Positions 1 to 10,183 are shown, counted from the first letter of the stretch. The stretch is DNA of 58,382 bases from Oscillospiraceae bacterium (GCA_009785865.1 WQVL01000001.1:1-58382), one strand, 5' to 3'. The notes: generated by a model not told the origin, from the letters alone. Translations and numbers: made by a program.

Positions 1-2
1 TT

Positions 3-416
3 GCAAGTGAATTAGGAATAGCAGTAGGGCATGCAGGTGTTTTTACAACGGCTGAAGACTTTTTGAAAGTATTAACAAGCTTAATCAATGATAAATATAT
101 GATTTTAAATAAAGAATCTATAGAAAGAATGTTAGAACATGATGAATTATATGCTCTAAGGCCATACAACTATAGTGGAACTAGGTATAGAAATCCAATA
201 CCTGAAAGAGATGAAATTCCAATAAAAGCAAGTGATAACTCAATAATATTTAGTGGATTCACAGGACCAATATTTCTAATTGATTTTGAAAGAAAAATAA
301 TAGTTTTGGTTATGACAAATAGTTGCCATAATTCAAGTAAAGACAGAAAAGAAAGATATATTTTATCTCAAAAGATGATAGAAGAGCTGTATGACGATGT
401 GCTTCAAAATAGGTAG
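3..416 (+). CDS. Serine hydrolase of the beta-lactamase family, C-terminal part (5' end outside window)
   Basis: The frame is open from base 3 and the start codon lies upstream of the window; 137 residues are visible. The HAGVFTTAEDFLK block and the later GFTGP and LVMTN blocks resemble the C-terminal half of class C beta-lactamase/penicillin-binding-like serine hydrolases (PF00144). The catalytic SxxK and YxN motifs would be upstream and cannot be checked, so substrate is unknown. No in-frame CGG. Ends TAG, about 45 bases before a strong hairpin. Confidence 0.7.
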   Translation, partial: ASELGIAVGHAGVFTTAEDFLKVLTSLINDKYMILNKESIERMLEHDELYALRPYNYSGTRYRNPIPERDEIPIKASDNSIIFSGFTGPIFLIDFERKIIVLVMTNSCHNSSKDRKERYILSQKMIEELYDDVLQNR

Positions 417-454
417 ATAAAATAAGGGGAAGTAAAAAGAGAATAAGAGAAAAT

Positions 455-497
455 AAAAAAACCGCCGTTATTCTTTCGAATAACGGTAGTTTTTTTG
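455..497. terminator. Bidirectional Rho-independent terminator
   Basis: A stem of about 12 pairs (461-473 with 478-490, TTTC loop) is flanked by an A-run on the left and a T-run on the right, so it can end both the serine hydrolase gene and the leftward small membrane-protein gene. Confidence 0.85.
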
Positions 498-507
498 AAG
501 GATTAGC

Positions 508-708
508 CTACTTTTGCCGCTGTTCGGCAAGCCAGACGCTGCCTTTCCAAATAGCGGGCAGCATTAGAGCTCCGCCTGCAATCATGCTAATATTGGCTAG
601 CGTAAAAGTCCACTGTGGCCAATTTGGAATGAACGCTTGTACTATGGCACCTGCTACAAACAGGACGAAGCCTGCTAGAAGTAGCCACAAACATGTTGAT
701 GTTTTCAT
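508..708 (-). CDS. Small two-helix membrane protein (triplet-CGG class)
   Basis: 66 residues with two hydrophobic segments (about 6-27 and 34-54) and a short charged tail ending AEQRQK; no family recognised. The ATG follows AAGGAGGAGACATC, a strong ribosome binding site. The gene is a single unit with its own promoter (769-797) and terminator. It carries one in-frame CGG (complement of 517-519), which must be Arg here. Together with its richer G+C this sets it apart from neighbouring genes, where CGG marks a frame change. Function unknown. Confidence 0.7.
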   Translation of the reverse strand: MKTSTCLWLLLAGFVLFVAGAIVQAFIPNWPQWTFTLANISMIAGGALMLPAIWKGSVWLAEQRQK

Positions 709-768
709 GATGTCTCCTCCTTAGGGGAAAAGTTACTCCCCATTAATTTGTTTGGTTTTCTAAATAAT

Positions 769-797
769 ATTATAGCATATTTTTCGGATTTATTCAA
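769..797 (-). promoter_or_regulatory. Sigma-A promoter of the 508-708 gene
   Basis: On the minus strand: TTGAAT (797-792), 17-bp spacer, TATAAT (774-769) with a TG element just before the -10. A short GGGGAGTaactttTCCCC-type hairpin lies in the leader. Confidence 0.7.
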
Positions 798-859
798 TGT
801 AATGGCGATGTGTAGTAATAGAAACGCAAGGTGATTTTGATAAATTGTCCTGCTTTTTC

Positions 860-889
860 TTTACATTTGCTACCATTATATTATATAAT
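860..889 (+). promoter_or_regulatory. Probable lysS promoter
   Basis: TTTACA (860-865), 18-bp spacer, TATAAT (884-889), followed by a short leader to the ATG at 927. Confidence 0.45.
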
Positions 890-926
890 AACACGTGAAT
901 TAAAGCAGAGAAGAGAGGTAAATAAT

Positions 927-2430
927 ATGCAAGAAAATCTAGAAGAAAATCAAGATCAAATAGTAGACGAGAATCACTTAATAAAGATAAGAAAAGAGAA
1001 ATTAAAAGAGTTACAAAATGAAGGGAAGGATCCTTTCCAAATAACAAAATATAATAGAACTCATTTAAGTAAAGATATAATAGAAAAATTCGATGACTTA
1101 GAAGGAAAAGATGTAGTTATCGCGGGTAGAATAATGGCTAAAAGAATAATGGGGAAAGCTTCTTTTTGTCACGTCCAAGATTCAGAAGGAAGAATACAAA
1201 CCTATATTAGTAAAAATGATATAGGTGAAGAGGAATATAGTCTGTTTAAAACATATGACATTGGAGATATTGTTGGTATTGCAGGTCATGTATTCAAAAC
1301 AAAAACAGGAGAGATATCTGTTCATTGTAAAGAGCTAACTCTACTTACAAAATCATTAAGAACACTTCCAGAAAAATTTCATGGATTGAAAGACGTAGAG
1401 TTAAGATATAGACAGAGATATGTAGACTTAATAGTGAATCCAGAAGTGAAAGAAACATTTTTAATGCGAACTAAAATAATAAAAGAAGTGAAAAGAATAT
1501 TAGACGAAAAAGGATTTGCAGAAATGGAAACTCCAATATTGAGCACAATTGCAGGTGGTGCAAATGCAAGACCTTTCATTACGCATCATAATGTATTGGA
1601 TATAGATATGTACTTAAGGATAGCAACTGAAATGCACTTAAAGAGATTAGTTGTTGGTGGGTTTGATAAAGTTTATGAACTCCGGAAGATTATTTAGAAA
1701 TGAAGGATTTTCTCCAAAACATAATCCTGAATTTACGACTGTAGAAACATATGCAGCGTATGAAGACTATAATGATGTAATGGATATGACAGAAGAAATT
1801 ATAAGTACAGTTGCGAAAACTGTATTAGGGAAAACAAAAGTAGACTATCAAGGAACTGAAATAGATTTAACTGCAGGTTGGAAAAGAATTTCAATGATTG
1901 ACAGTGTAAGAGAAGTAACAGGTATAGACTTTAACAAAATACAGACAGATGAGGAAGCAACAAAAGCAGCAAAAAGCATAGGAATAGAAGTAGAAGGAAA
2001 TATTTCAAGAGGCCATGCAATTTATTTGATTTTTGATGAGAGAGTAGAGAAAACTTTAGTACAACCTACGTTCATATGCGATTATCCTGTAGAAGTATCT
2101 CATTTAGCTAAGAGACATGCATCAGACCCAAGAATCACAGAAAGATTTGAATTGTTCATAGGAGGACGTGAATACGCTAATGGATATTCAGAGTTAAATG
2201 ATCCGATTGATCAATATGAGAGATTTGTAGAGCAGGAGAAGGAAAGAGCAGCAGGAGATGAAGAAGCAGCAGAAATGGATGAAGATTTTGTAATGGCTCT
2301 TGAATATGGATTGCCTCCAACAGGAGGACTTGGAATAGGTATAGATAGATTAGTTATGTTGCTTACAAATTCAGCTTCAATTAGAGATGTAATCTTATTC
2401 CCAACAATGAAGCCATTACTGAATGAGTAA
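927..2430 (+). CDS. lysS: Lysyl-tRNA synthetase, class II, with one +1 recoding site
   Basis: Charges tRNA-Lys. The start at 927 follows AGAGAGG; an upstream in-frame ATG at 831 lies before the promoter. The N-terminal OB-fold ([16 protein letters not shown]) is followed by the class II core: motif 2 [15 protein letters not shown] and motif 3 [11 protein letters not shown]. The zero frame stops at 1697 in the middle of motif 2. Skipping the C of CGG at 1683 restores [12 protein letters not shown] and runs to 2430. The corrected product is 500 residues, normal for LysS. The gene is essential, so the frame change must be efficient. Confidence 0.95.
1683..1686 (+). other. +1 recoding site CGGA in lysS
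   Basis: Preceding codon CTC. Zero frame hits TAG at 1695-1697; +1 frame reads GGA as the Gly before class II motif 2. Confidence 0.93.
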
Positions 2431-2471
2431 TATAAGGCTGATACTTTTAATGTAAAAGAAAGAGGTAACTT

Positions 2472-3209
2472 ATGTTTGGTGGTATAGATAGAAGAACGTT
2501 CATAATTATAATTGCAGGATTTGCTATGTTTAGAATTTTAACTGCCCCAGGTGGAGGGGGATTAGAAATGGTTTTACTTAGAATACCTGCACTACTTATT
2601 GCAATTACTTTCCATGAATTTGCACATGCTTATGCTGCATATAAGTTAGGAGATAATACTCCAAAGGACCAAGGAAGAGTTACACTAAATCCACTTAAAC
2701 ATTTAGATCCAATTGGAACTGTTTTAATACTTGCGGCAGGATTTGGTTGGGGAAGGCCAGTTCAAATAAATAGTAGAAACTTTAACGATAAAATTTCTAT
2801 GTCTAAAGGAGAAGCGATTGTTTCTTTTGCCGGACCTCTTACAAATTTTATATTAGGTTTTCTATTTATAATAGCAATATATGTAATGCATATGACAGAA
2901 GCATTTAGTGCTGCAGGACAGTGGGGAACAACATTACTTCTGATCATGTCTAGCTGCGTATTTGTAAACATAGGATTAGGAGTATTTAACTTAATCCCAT
3001 TACCTCCACTAGATGGTTCAAAGATAATGATGCATTTTTTACCATACAATGCAAAAAATTGGTTTTACAGAAATGAGCAAATCATAATGATGGTTTTCTT
3101 GTTTGCATGGTTACTTGGATTTTTAGGAGAAATTGTAGTTCCGATAATTATGCTAGTAGTTTACTGGATGGAATGGGCTGTAGCTAATATGCTTCATCTG
3201 TTTATGTAA
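2472..3209 (+). CDS. M50-family membrane metalloprotease (site-2-protease type)
   Basis: 245 residues with about six membrane segments. The zinc motif HEFAH is at residues 48-52 and the third-ligand region NLIPLPPLDG is near 175-184. This is the short PDZ-less S2P-like group common in Firmicutes (YwhC/Rv-type). Such enzymes cut substrates inside the membrane, but the substrate here is unknown. It lies 41 bases after lysS and 15 bases before tsaD, probably in the same operon. No in-frame CGG. Confidence 0.85.
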   Translation: MFGGIDRRTFIIIIAGFAMFRILTAPGGGGLEMVLLRIPALLIAITFHEFAHAYAAYKLGDNTPKDQGRVTLNPLKHLDPIGTVLILAAGFGWGRPVQINSRNFNDKISMSKGEAIVSFAGPLTNFILGFLFIIAIYVMHMTEAFSAAGQWGTTLLLIMSSCVFVNIGLGVFNLIPLPPLDGSKIMMHFLPYNAKNWFYRNEQIIMMVFLFAWLLGFLGEIVVPIIMLVVYWMEWAVANMLHLFM

Positions 3210-3224
3210 TGGAAAGAAGAGAAT

Positions 3225-4255
3225 ATGAAAGACCTAACAATACTAGGAATTGAAACAAGTTGTGATGAAACTTCTGCTGCTGTTTTAAAAAATGGCAGGG
3301 AAGTTCTTTCGAATGTAATCAATTCACAAGTAGATGTACACAAAATATATGGTGGTGTAGTTCCAGAGATTGCATCAAGATGTCATACTGAAGTTATAAG
3401 TCAAGTAGTAAAGTTAAGTTTAGAAAAAGCGAATATTTCATTTAATGATATAGACGTAATTAGCTGTACATATGGACCAGGTTTAACCCGGAGCTCTTTT
3501 AGTGGGAGTTTCTTATGCAAAAGGATTAAGCTATAGTTTAGAAAAACCATTTGTAGGAGTTAATCATATAGAAGGACATATTGCATCTAATTATATAACA
3601 CATAAAGATTTAAAACCGCCATTCATATGCTTAATAATATCAGGAGGACATACTCATTTAGTTCATGTAAAAGATTATACAGAATTTGAAGTCGTAGGAA
3701 GAACAAGGGACGATGCAATTGGAGAAGCGTTTGATAAAGTAGCCAGAGTAATTGGATTAGGATACCCGGGAGGACCTAAGGTAGATAACTTAGCAAAAGA
3801 AGGACAAGCAACGGAAGAATTTCCTATTCCTAGAATAAAGTATACAGGCAATGCAAGCCATGAAACTTGTGAAACAAAATATGACTTTAGTTATAGTGGA
3901 TTGAAAACAGCTGTTATAAATTTAAACTATAAAGATCCAAATATAAATAAAGCGGATTTATGTATGAGCTTTCAAAAAGCAGCAACAGAAGCTCTAACAA
4001 TTAATACTTTTGCAGCTGCTAAAGTATTAGGAGTGGATAAAATTGTTTTAGCAGGAGGAGTATCAGCAAATAGCTATATTAGACAGCAATTTACAGAGAT
4101 AGCAACAAAAGAAAACATTGAAGTATATTTGCCAGAACTAGAATATTGTACAGATAATGCAGCAATGATAGCGAGCGCAGGATATTTCAATTATCTTGCA
4201 GGAAATACATCTCGGGCTAAACTTAAATGCAATAGCAAATCTGTCTATAGGATAA
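3225..4255 (+). CDS. tsaD: tRNA N6-threonylcarbamoyladenosine transferase TsaD, with two +1 recoding sites
   Basis: Transfers the threonylcarbamoyl group in t6A37 synthesis on ANN-decoding tRNAs, working with TsaB/TsaE. Motifs: [13 protein letters not shown] at the N-terminus, metal ligands in NHIEGH, and [17 protein letters not shown] and GGVSAN. The zero frame stops at 3536. A +1 step at CGG 3489 gives [18 protein letters not shown] second +1 step at CGG 4213 replaces an unrelated tail by [13 protein letters not shown], the usual clostridial C-terminus, ending TAA 4253-4255. The corrected length is 342 residues, the family norm. Confidence 0.95.
3489..3492 (+). other. +1 recoding site CGGA in tsaD (first)
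   Basis: Preceding codon ACC. +1 reading gives the conserved Gly of GPGLxGALLVG; zero frame ends at 3536. Confidence 0.93.
4213..4216 (+). other. +1 recoding site CGGG in tsaD (second)
   Basis: Preceding codon TCT. No early stop exposes this one: the zero frame runs to 4260. Only the +1 frame gives the family-like ending [13 protein letters not shown]. Confidence 0.85.
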
Positions 4256-4276
4256 ATTAATAAGGAGAGAAGCCCT

Positions 4277-5005
4277 ATGAAAAAAGAAGTTAAAATAATT
4301 GGAATAGTAGCAATAATACTAGTAATAATATTAGCTGTGGTGATAGCGGTATTAGTTACACGTAATGACAGGGGAACAATACTTGCTGGAGAATACGTTA
4401 TAGAGATATCATTTAATGAAGGAGATGCAGAAACTGTAACTATGTTTTTTAGAGGTATAAATGAACCGGAGGCAAGAGAAGCTGAAGAAGAAACAAGAAG
4501 ACTGTTTGCGGTGAACCAAATAGATGGGATAGTTGAAAGAGATGGTACTAAGATAACTATTACCCTGAGTTTTGCCGAGTTTGTATACTTCTATGAATGG
4601 GAAGAAGAAATGACGAGAGAAGAGATAATAAGAAGGTTTCAAGAGGAAGACTATGTTGTTTTTGAAAGAGAAACAGGAGATAGTGGAACTATCATGGCAA
4701 TGTTCATCGAGGCATATGAGATAACGTTTAGAAGAGGAAGAGTAAATAGAGTAATAGTAACACATAATTTCTTTAATGAAGTGAGAGCAGAGAATATAGG
4801 TGCAGAAATTAGAGAAGAGTTATCGGCAGATATTAGATTTGAAATTAGAAATAATAACATAGGTACAATAGATATGAATGTTAGAGATTTTAATCTATTT
4901 AGAAGTGAGATTCTATTTAGAGGTGCTGACTTTTTCAGAGAAAATTTGACAAGAGAAGAAGTGATAGAAACGCTTGAAGAAGCGGGATATGTGGTAATTA
5001 GATAA
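4277..5005 (+). CDS. Membrane-anchored acidic protein of unknown function
   Basis: 242 residues: a short basic start, one hydrophobic segment (about 7-27), then a highly charged extracytoplasmic part rich in Glu and Arg. The part after the anchor seems to hold two related halves, each ending in an EEAGYVV- or EEDYVVFE-like strand after a TREE helix (about 106-124 and 220-242). No family recognised. The start follows AAGGAGAG. It lies 21 bases after tsaD and 18 before the phosphoesterase, so is probably co-transcribed. No in-frame CGG. Confidence 0.7.
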   Translation: MKKEVKIIGIVAIILVIILAVVIAVLVTRNDRGTILAGEYVIEISFNEGDAETVTMFFRGINEPEAREAEEETRRLFAVNQIDGIVERDGTKITITLSFAEFVYFYEWEEEMTREEIIRRFQEEDYVVFERETGDSGTIMAMFIEAYEITFRRGRVNRVIVTHNFFNEVRAENIGAEIREELSADIRFEIRNNNIGTIDMNVRDFNLFRSEILFRGADFFRENLTREEVIETLEEAGYVVIR

Positions 5006-5023
5006 ATATAAGGGGAAAATTTA

Positions 5024-5729
5024 ATGAGCTTATTTGCAATTTCTGATCTCCATTTATCATTTGGTGAGAATAAGCCAATGGAGATATTCGGAAGCAATTG
5101 GGAAGAATATGAAAAAAAAATAAAAGCAAACTGGGAAGAAGTTATAACAGAAGAGGATGTTGTACTTTTGCCAGGTGATTTTTCATGGGCTATGTATTTG
5201 AAAGATACATATAAAGATTTTGAGTACTTAAATACTTTGCCTCGGGAAAAAGCTGCTTCTAAAAGGTAATCATGACTATTGGTGGGAATCAGTAACAAAA
5301 ATGAGGAAGTTTTTAAGTGAAAACAACTTCACAAATATAGACTTTATATATAACAACAGCTATTTACATGAAGATAGAATAATTTGCGGTACTAAGGGAT
5401 GGGCCGTATCGGCACCTACTGCAACTGCTCAAGATAAAAAGATGCTCAAAAGAGAAAACCTAAGGCTAGAATTATCACTGAAAGAAGGAATAGAAAAACA
5501 TGGAGAAGATAAAGAGGTTATAGTCTGTATGCACTATCCGCCGTTTAATGATTTAGAAGAAACAGATATGAATTTTTTACATACAATGAAAAAATATAAT
5601 GTAAAAAAATGCATATATGGACACATTCATGGAGAGCCTTGGGGTGGAAAAGTAGAAGGAGAATTCAAAGGTATAGAGTTTGATTTAGTCTCGTCAGATT
5701 ACTTAGATTTCAAGCTTAAAAAAATATAG
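5024..5729 (+). CDS. Calcineurin-like metallophosphoesterase with one +1 recoding site
   Basis: Metal-dependent phosphoesterase fold: SDLHLSF (first metal motif), LPGDFSW, then GNHDYWW, CMHYPP and YGHIHGE. The zero frame stops at 5269 before the GNHD motif. Skipping the C of CGG 5243 gives LPGKKLLLKGNHDYWW, the standard sequence of this clostridial family. The corrected product has 234 residues, with all five metal motifs present only after the frame change. Substrate unknown. Confidence 0.9.
5243..5246 (+). other. +1 recoding site CGGG in the phosphoesterase gene
   Basis: Preceding codon CCT; +1 frame gives LPGKK leading into GNHD. Zero frame stops at 5269. Confidence 0.93.
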
Positions 5730-5739
5730 GTTTGAGCAC

Positions 5740-5767
5740 TTGCAAACCACTTAATATATGATATAAT
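5740..5767 (+). promoter_or_regulatory. tig promoter
   Basis: TTGCAA (5740-5745), 16-bp spacer, extended -10 ATGATATAAT with TATAAT at 5762-5767. Confidence 0.65.
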
Positions 5768-5824
5768 ATACAAGTTGTAAAACAAAACACGAGATATATT
5801 ACAAAACAAGAAAGAGGGAAAGAA

Positions 5825-7108
5825 ATGAGTTTAAAAGTAGAGAAAACAGATAATACAAATGAGGTAAAATTAGAATTTACAGTAGAGGCAGAAAAATTTG
5901 AAAAGGCAATTAAAAATGTATATACACAAAATGCAAAATACTTCAATATACCAGGATTTAGAAAAGGTAAAGCACCATATCAAATGGTAGAAAAAACATA
6001 TGGAGTAGAAGTTTTTTATGAAGATGCATTTAATGAAGTAGCGAGTGAAGTATATGATGCAGGAATAAAAGAAAAAGAATTAGATGTTGTTAGCAAACCA
6101 GAAATAGATATAGTTCAAATGGAAAAAGGAAAAGAATTAATATTTACTGCAATAGTTCAAACAAAACCAGAAGTGAAATTAGGTAAATATAAAGGTGTAG
6201 AAATTAAAAAAATTGAATACAAGGTAACAGATGAAGATGTAGAAAAAGAACTTACAAGTATGACAGAAAAAAATGCAAGATTAGTTCCGATAACGGATGA
6301 AGCAGTGATAGATGGAGACATTACAGTAATAGACTTCGAAGGATTTGTAGATGGAGAAGCTTTTGATGGTGGGAAAGCAGAAGGACATGAACTAACAATA
6401 GGAAGTAAATCTTTCATACCAGGGTTTGAAGATCAAATTATAGGGATGAAAGTAGAAGAAGAGAAAGACATAAATGTTAAATTCCCAGATGAATATTTTT
6501 CAGATGATTTAGCTGGAAAAGATGCATTATTTAAAGTTAAACTACACGAAGTAAAAAGAAAAGAAATGCCAGAAATAAATGATGAATTAGCAAAAGATGT
6601 TAGTGAATTTGATACTCTTGAAGAACTTAAAACATCAATAAAAGAAAAACAAGAAAAAGCAAATGAATCAAAAGCAAAACATGAAACAGAAAATGAAGCT
6701 ATAAATGCAGTTTGTGAAGTGACAGAAATAGATATTCCATCAGGAATGATAGAGTTAGAGATAGATAATATGCTTAAAGACATGGAAGGTAGATTAAGAT
6801 ACCAAGGAATGTCAATGGAACAATATCTACAAATGGTTGGTAAGACAGTAGAAGATTTCAGAACTGAGAACAAAGAGACAGCAGAAAAAAGTGTTAAAAC
6901 AAGACTAGTAATAGAAGCTGTAGCAAAAGATGCTAATATAGAAGTATCTGAAGAAGAAATATCTGAAAAAATAAAAGAAATGGCAGAAATGTATGGAAAG
7001 CAAGAAGATGAAGTAAAAGACAATCCAGAATTAATCAAATATGTTACTGATAGTCTTAAAGCAGAAAAAACTGTTGCGTTCATAGTAGAAAACGTAAAAG
7101 TAAAATAA
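5825..7108 (+). CDS. tig: Trigger factor, ribosome-bound chaperone/prolyl isomerase
   Basis: 427 residues. The N-terminal ribosome-binding signature GFRKGKAPYQMV is followed by an FKBP-type isomerase domain (about 150-235, with FEGFVDGEAFDGG) and a helical C-terminal chaperone arm. It binds near the ribosomal exit tunnel and helps nascent chains fold. The gene heads the conserved tig-clpP-clpX order and follows AGAGGGAAAGAA. No in-frame CGG in 427 codons. Confidence 0.96.
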   Translation: MSLKVEKTDNTNEVKLEFTVEAEKFEKAIKNVYTQNAKYFNIPGFRKGKAPYQMVEKTYGVEVFYEDAFNEVASEVYDAGIKEKELDVVSKPEIDIVQMEKGKELIFTAIVQTKPEVKLGKYKGVEIKKIEYKVTDEDVEKELTSMTEKNARLVPITDEAVIDGDITVIDFEGFVDGEAFDGGKAEGHELTIGSKSFIPGFEDQIIGMKVEEEKDINVKFPDEYFSDDLAGKDALFKVKLHEVKRKEMPEINDELAKDVSEFDTLEELKTSIKEKQEKANESKAKHETENEAINAVCEVTEIDIPSGMIELEIDNMLKDMEGRLRYQGMSMEQYLQMVGKTVEDFRTENKETAEKSVKTRLVIEAVAKDANIEVSEEEISEKIKEMAEMYGKQEDEVKDNPELIKYVTDSLKAEKTVAFIVENVKVK

Positions 7109-7190
7109 CTATAAACTTTGAATAAGAATGTAAATTTGGTATATATTTAAGATAGATGTGCCAATTAGAACCAGTAAAGGAGAGGTAATT

Positions 7191-7787
7191 ATGCAAAACA
7201 GTTTAGTTCCTTATGTAATCGAACAAACAAGTAGAGGAGAAAGATCATATGATATATTCTCAAGATTACTAAAAGATAGAATAATAGTATTGAGTGAAGA
7301 TGTAAATCAAGTAACAGCAAGTTTAATAGTAGCGCAAATGTTATTTTTAGAATCAGAAGATCCAGACAAAGAAATATATTTCTATATAAACAGCCCAGGA
7401 GGAAGTATAACAGCAGGAATGGCGATTTATGATACTATAAACTATATCAAATGTCCTGTATCTACAATATGTATAGGAATGGCTGCTAGTATGGGGGCTG
7501 TACTATTATCTGCTGGAACAAAAGGAAAAAGATATGCAACACCAAATGCAGAAGTAATGATACATCAACCTTTAATATCTGGTGGGCTTTCTGGTCAAAC
7601 AACAGAAATTAAAATTCATGCAGACCATATGGTAAAAACAAGAGAAAAGTTAAATAGAATATTAAGTGAAAAAACAGGTCAGCCAATAGAACAAATAGAA
7701 AAAGATACAGAAAGAGATAACTATATGACAGCTGAAGAAGCACTTAAATATGGATTAATAGACGGAATTATGGATAAAAGACCTTAA
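7191..7787 (+). CDS. clpP: ATP-dependent Clp protease proteolytic subunit
   Basis: 198 residues from the ATG at 7191, which follows AAAGGAGAGG; the in-frame GTG at 7158 has no such site. The serine protease motif [11 protein letters not shown] and the histidine motif MIHQPL are intact, and the Asp-bearing ERDNYM region follows. It forms the two-ring chamber fed by ClpX, which is encoded 16 bases downstream. Confidence 0.96.
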   Translation: MQNSLVPYVIEQTSRGERSYDIFSRLLKDRIIVLSEDVNQVTASLIVAQMLFLESEDPDKEIYFYINSPGGSITAGMAIYDTINYIKCPVSTICIGMAASMGAVLLSAGTKGKRYATPNAEVMIHQPLISGGLSGQTTEIKIHADHMVKTREKLNRILSEKTGQPIEQIEKDTERDNYMTAEEALKYGLIDGIMDKRP

Positions 7788-7803
7788 TTAATAGGGGGAA
7801 GAA

Positions 7804-9114
7804 ATGGCAAATAAGAATAAAACAATGAGCGTTAAGTGTTCATTTTGTGGGAAACCACAGGAAATGGTTAAAAGGATTGTAGCAGGACCAAGTGCATACA
7901 TTTGTGATGAATGTATAGGAGTGTGTAACAACATAATCGAAGATGGTGATGTAGATGAGACAACTTCTTACGAAGATGTAAAATCAAGTGAGATTCCAAC
8001 ACCAGAAGAGATTAAGAACATATTAGATGAATATGTAATTGGCCAAGAGAATGCTAAAAAAACTTTATCTGTTGCAGTATATAACCATTATAAACGTATT
8101 AATTGTGAAAAAATAATAGATGATGTGGAGATACAAAAAAGCAATGTATTACTTCTAGGACCAACAGGAAGCGGAAAAACTTTACTTGCAGGAACACTCG
8201 CAAGAATACTTAATGTGCCATTTGCAATAGCTGATGCTACAACACTTACAGAAGCAGGATATGTTGGAGAAGATGTAGAGAATATACTTTTAAAATTAAT
8301 TCAGTCTGCAGAACATGATATAAAAAGAGCAGAAAAAGGAATAATCTATATTGATGAAATAGACAAAATTACTAGAAAATCTGAGAATCCATCAATAACA
8401 AGGGACGTAAGTGGAGAAGGAGTACAGCAAGCCCTTTTAAAAATTATTGAAGGAACTGTTGCTTCAGTACCACCACAAGGAGGTAGAAAGCATCCTCATC
8501 AAGAATTTCTACAAATAGATACTTCTAACATATTATTTATATGCGGAGGAGCATTTGAAGGGTTAGAAAGAATAATAAAAGACAGGGTTGGGAAGAAGTC
8601 GATAGGATTTGGAGCAGAAATTGAAGCAAAAAAAGAAATTCAAAAATATAAGATATTTGAAGAGTTGCTACCACAAGATTTACTAAAATTTGGACTTATT
8701 CCTGAGTTCGTTGGAAGATTACCAATTATAACGACAATTAGAGAATTAGACAGAGAAGCGCTTAAAGAAATAGTAACTAAGCCAAAGAATGCATTAGTTA
8801 AGCAGTATAAAAAGCTGTTAGAACTAGATGATGTTGAATTAGAATTTGACGAAGAGGCATTAAATGTAATAGTAGATAAGGCAATAGAAAGAAATACAGG
8901 GGCGAGGGGACTAAGATCCATTATAGAAGATATAATGAGAGATATTATGTTTGATGTTCCTTCCAATAACAAGATAGAGAAGTGCATCATAACTAAAGAA
9001 ACAGCGCTTGGAGAAGCAGGACCAGAACTAATAATAAATGAAAACAAAAAGCCTAAAGTTAAAAGCGTAAAAAAAGAGATAAAAGTGCCACATAAAAATA
9101 GCGAAACAGCATAA
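7804..9114 (+). CDS. clpX: ClpX, ATPase subunit of Clp protease
   Basis: 436 residues. An N-terminal zinc-binding domain (CSFCGKPQ ... CDECI) is followed by the AAA+ core with Walker A GPTGSGKT, Walker B IYIDEIDK and the RGLRSIIE sensor-2 region. It unfolds tagged substrates and threads them into ClpP. The C-terminal 30 residues are lysine-rich and not conserved in the family. No in-frame CGG. Confidence 0.96.
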   Translation: MANKNKTMSVKCSFCGKPQEMVKRIVAGPSAYICDECIGVCNNIIEDGDVDETTSYEDVKSSEIPTPEEIKNILDEYVIGQENAKKTLSVAVYNHYKRINCEKIIDDVEIQKSNVLLLGPTGSGKTLLAGTLARILNVPFAIADATTLTEAGYVGEDVENILLKLIQSAEHDIKRAEKGIIYIDEIDKITRKSENPSITRDVSGEGVQQALLKIIEGTVASVPPQGGRKHPHQEFLQIDTSNILFICGGAFEGLERIIKDRVGKKSIGFGAEIEAKKEIQKYKIFEELLPQDLLKFGLIPEFVGRLPIITTIRELDREALKEIVTKPKNALVKQYKKLLELDDVELEFDEEALNVIVDKAIERNTGARGLRSIIEDIMRDIMFDVPSNNKIEKCIITKETALGEAGPELIINENKKPKVKSVKKEIKVPHKNSETA

Positions 9115-9144
9115 GGAACAAATAAAAAAATGTATAGAACCTAA

Positions 9145-9178
9145 AAAAGGAACGATATAAGTACCGTTCCTTTTACTA
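9145..9178 (+). terminator. Terminator after clpX
   Basis: AAAGGAACG pairs with CGTTCCTTT across a loop of about 10 bases and is followed by TTTT; the A-rich left flank could also serve the leftward HAD gene. Confidence 0.7.
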
Positions 9179-9207
9179 ATTTATTCAATTATCAATTATT
9201 AATAATC

Positions 9208-10062
9208 CTATAACTCTACAAACTTATATACTGCTTCTGCAAAGCCACCTTTCTCAACAGGACTTACAGTTGTGTACTTGGCGACGCTTTTAACTTCATC
9301 GTAAGCATTTGACACTGCTACACCAAGTCCGCTGTCTCTAATCATCTCTAAATCGTTTAAATTGTCTCCTATTGCCATCATATCTGATTTATCAACTTTT
9401 AAATAGTTGCCTAAAATGCTAAGAGCTGAATTCTTATTAATTCCTTTTGGACTTATATCTAAATATTCATATTCTTTATCTATAGTAGTGTCCTTAAATT
9501 GACCACGTTTAGAAATAAATGTTGTTTCTACATCAACTTGGTCCAAAATTTCTTCTTTAAGATTGCCTAGTCCAGAGGCATCAGATATGACTAATTTACA
9601 AACATCAACTGAATTGTTAGACAAATATTCCCTAATATCTTTAACTACTTTAAATTCTAAAGAAGATTTATAATAGTTGCTTTCTTTAAGCTTAAAGTTT
9701 CTTAAATCCATATATAATAATTTTTCCGTTATTATTTCATTATCCGTATATAAATGAACATGCAAATTCTTTTTCTTTGCAAGTTCTAAGCATGTAACAA
9801 TTTCTTCAGAAGTTAACAATTTCTTGTAAATTTCTTCACCAGTTTTTAAATTTATGATTTGATTTCCATTACCAAAAATTCCATAAGTCGCATTAAAAGT
9901 AGAACATACCTCCTTAATAATTGGATATGTCTTTCCTGTACACACGACAAAGTCGATGTCTTTACTTCTAATAGCTTTAATTGCCTCGAAATTGTCTTTG
10001 GAAATGTTGTTATGGCTATCTATAATTGTCCCGTCCAAATCACTGGCAATTAGTTTAATCAT
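9208..10062 (-). CDS. Cof-type HAD-superfamily phosphatase
   Basis: 284 residues. It starts MIKLIASDLDGTIID with the HAD nucleophile motif DxDGT, has the VVCTGK motif II region, and ends with GDNLNDLEMI (motif IV) plus an AVSNA motif typical of the Cof/YidA group. These enzymes dephosphorylate sugar phosphates, nucleotides or flavin phosphates; the substrate cannot be named from sequence. It converges with clpX. No in-frame CGG. Confidence 0.85.
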   Translation of the reverse strand: MIKLIASDLDGTIIDSHNNISKDNFEAIKAIRSKDIDFVVCTGKTYPIIKEVCSTFNATYGIFGNGNQIINLKTGEEIYKKLLTSEEIVTCLELAKKKNLHVHLYTDNEIITEKLLYMDLRNFKLKESNYYKSSLEFKVVKDIREYLSNNSVDVCKLVISDASGLGNLKEEILDQVDVETTFISKRGQFKDTTIDKEYEYLDISPKGINKNSALSILGNYLKVDKSDMMAIGDNLNDLEMIRDSGLGVAVSNAYDEVKSVAKYTTVSPVEKGGFAEAVYKFVEL

Positions 10063-10154
10063 AATTTAAACACCTCCATATACAACAATTATACCATAAA
10101 CTAGTAAAATAGTAAATACGTTAATCTGAAAACAGTTGGAGCATACTGGGAAAA

Positions 10155-10183
10155 TTGAATTTTTATGTAAAATATGATATAAT
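10155..10183 (+). promoter_or_regulatory. Promoter of the 10262 surface-protein gene
   Basis: TTGAAT (10155-10160), 17-bp spacer, TATAAT (10178-10183) with extended -10. The leader contains a hairpin, ACCC/GGGT outer and AGGC/GCCT inner pairs (about 10212-10235). Confidence 0.7.

Noticed and set aside
1651-1697. Core genes with interrupted frames as pseudogenes
   Set aside because: The breaks hit essential genes, always at CGG in codon phase, always by the same +1 amount, with no other damage; random decay would give varied indels and stops.
4409-5298. Long antisense ORFs over 4.3-5.3 kb, 6.1-7.1 kb, 8.6-9.0 kb and 40.6-41.2 kb
   Set aside because: They mirror strongly coding genes, have Ser/Ile/Phe-rich shadow composition, and lack ribosome binding sites.
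7158-7190. Upstream GTG start for clpP
   Set aside because: No ribosome binding site, while the ATG at 7191 follows AAAGGAGAGG and gives the family N-terminus.
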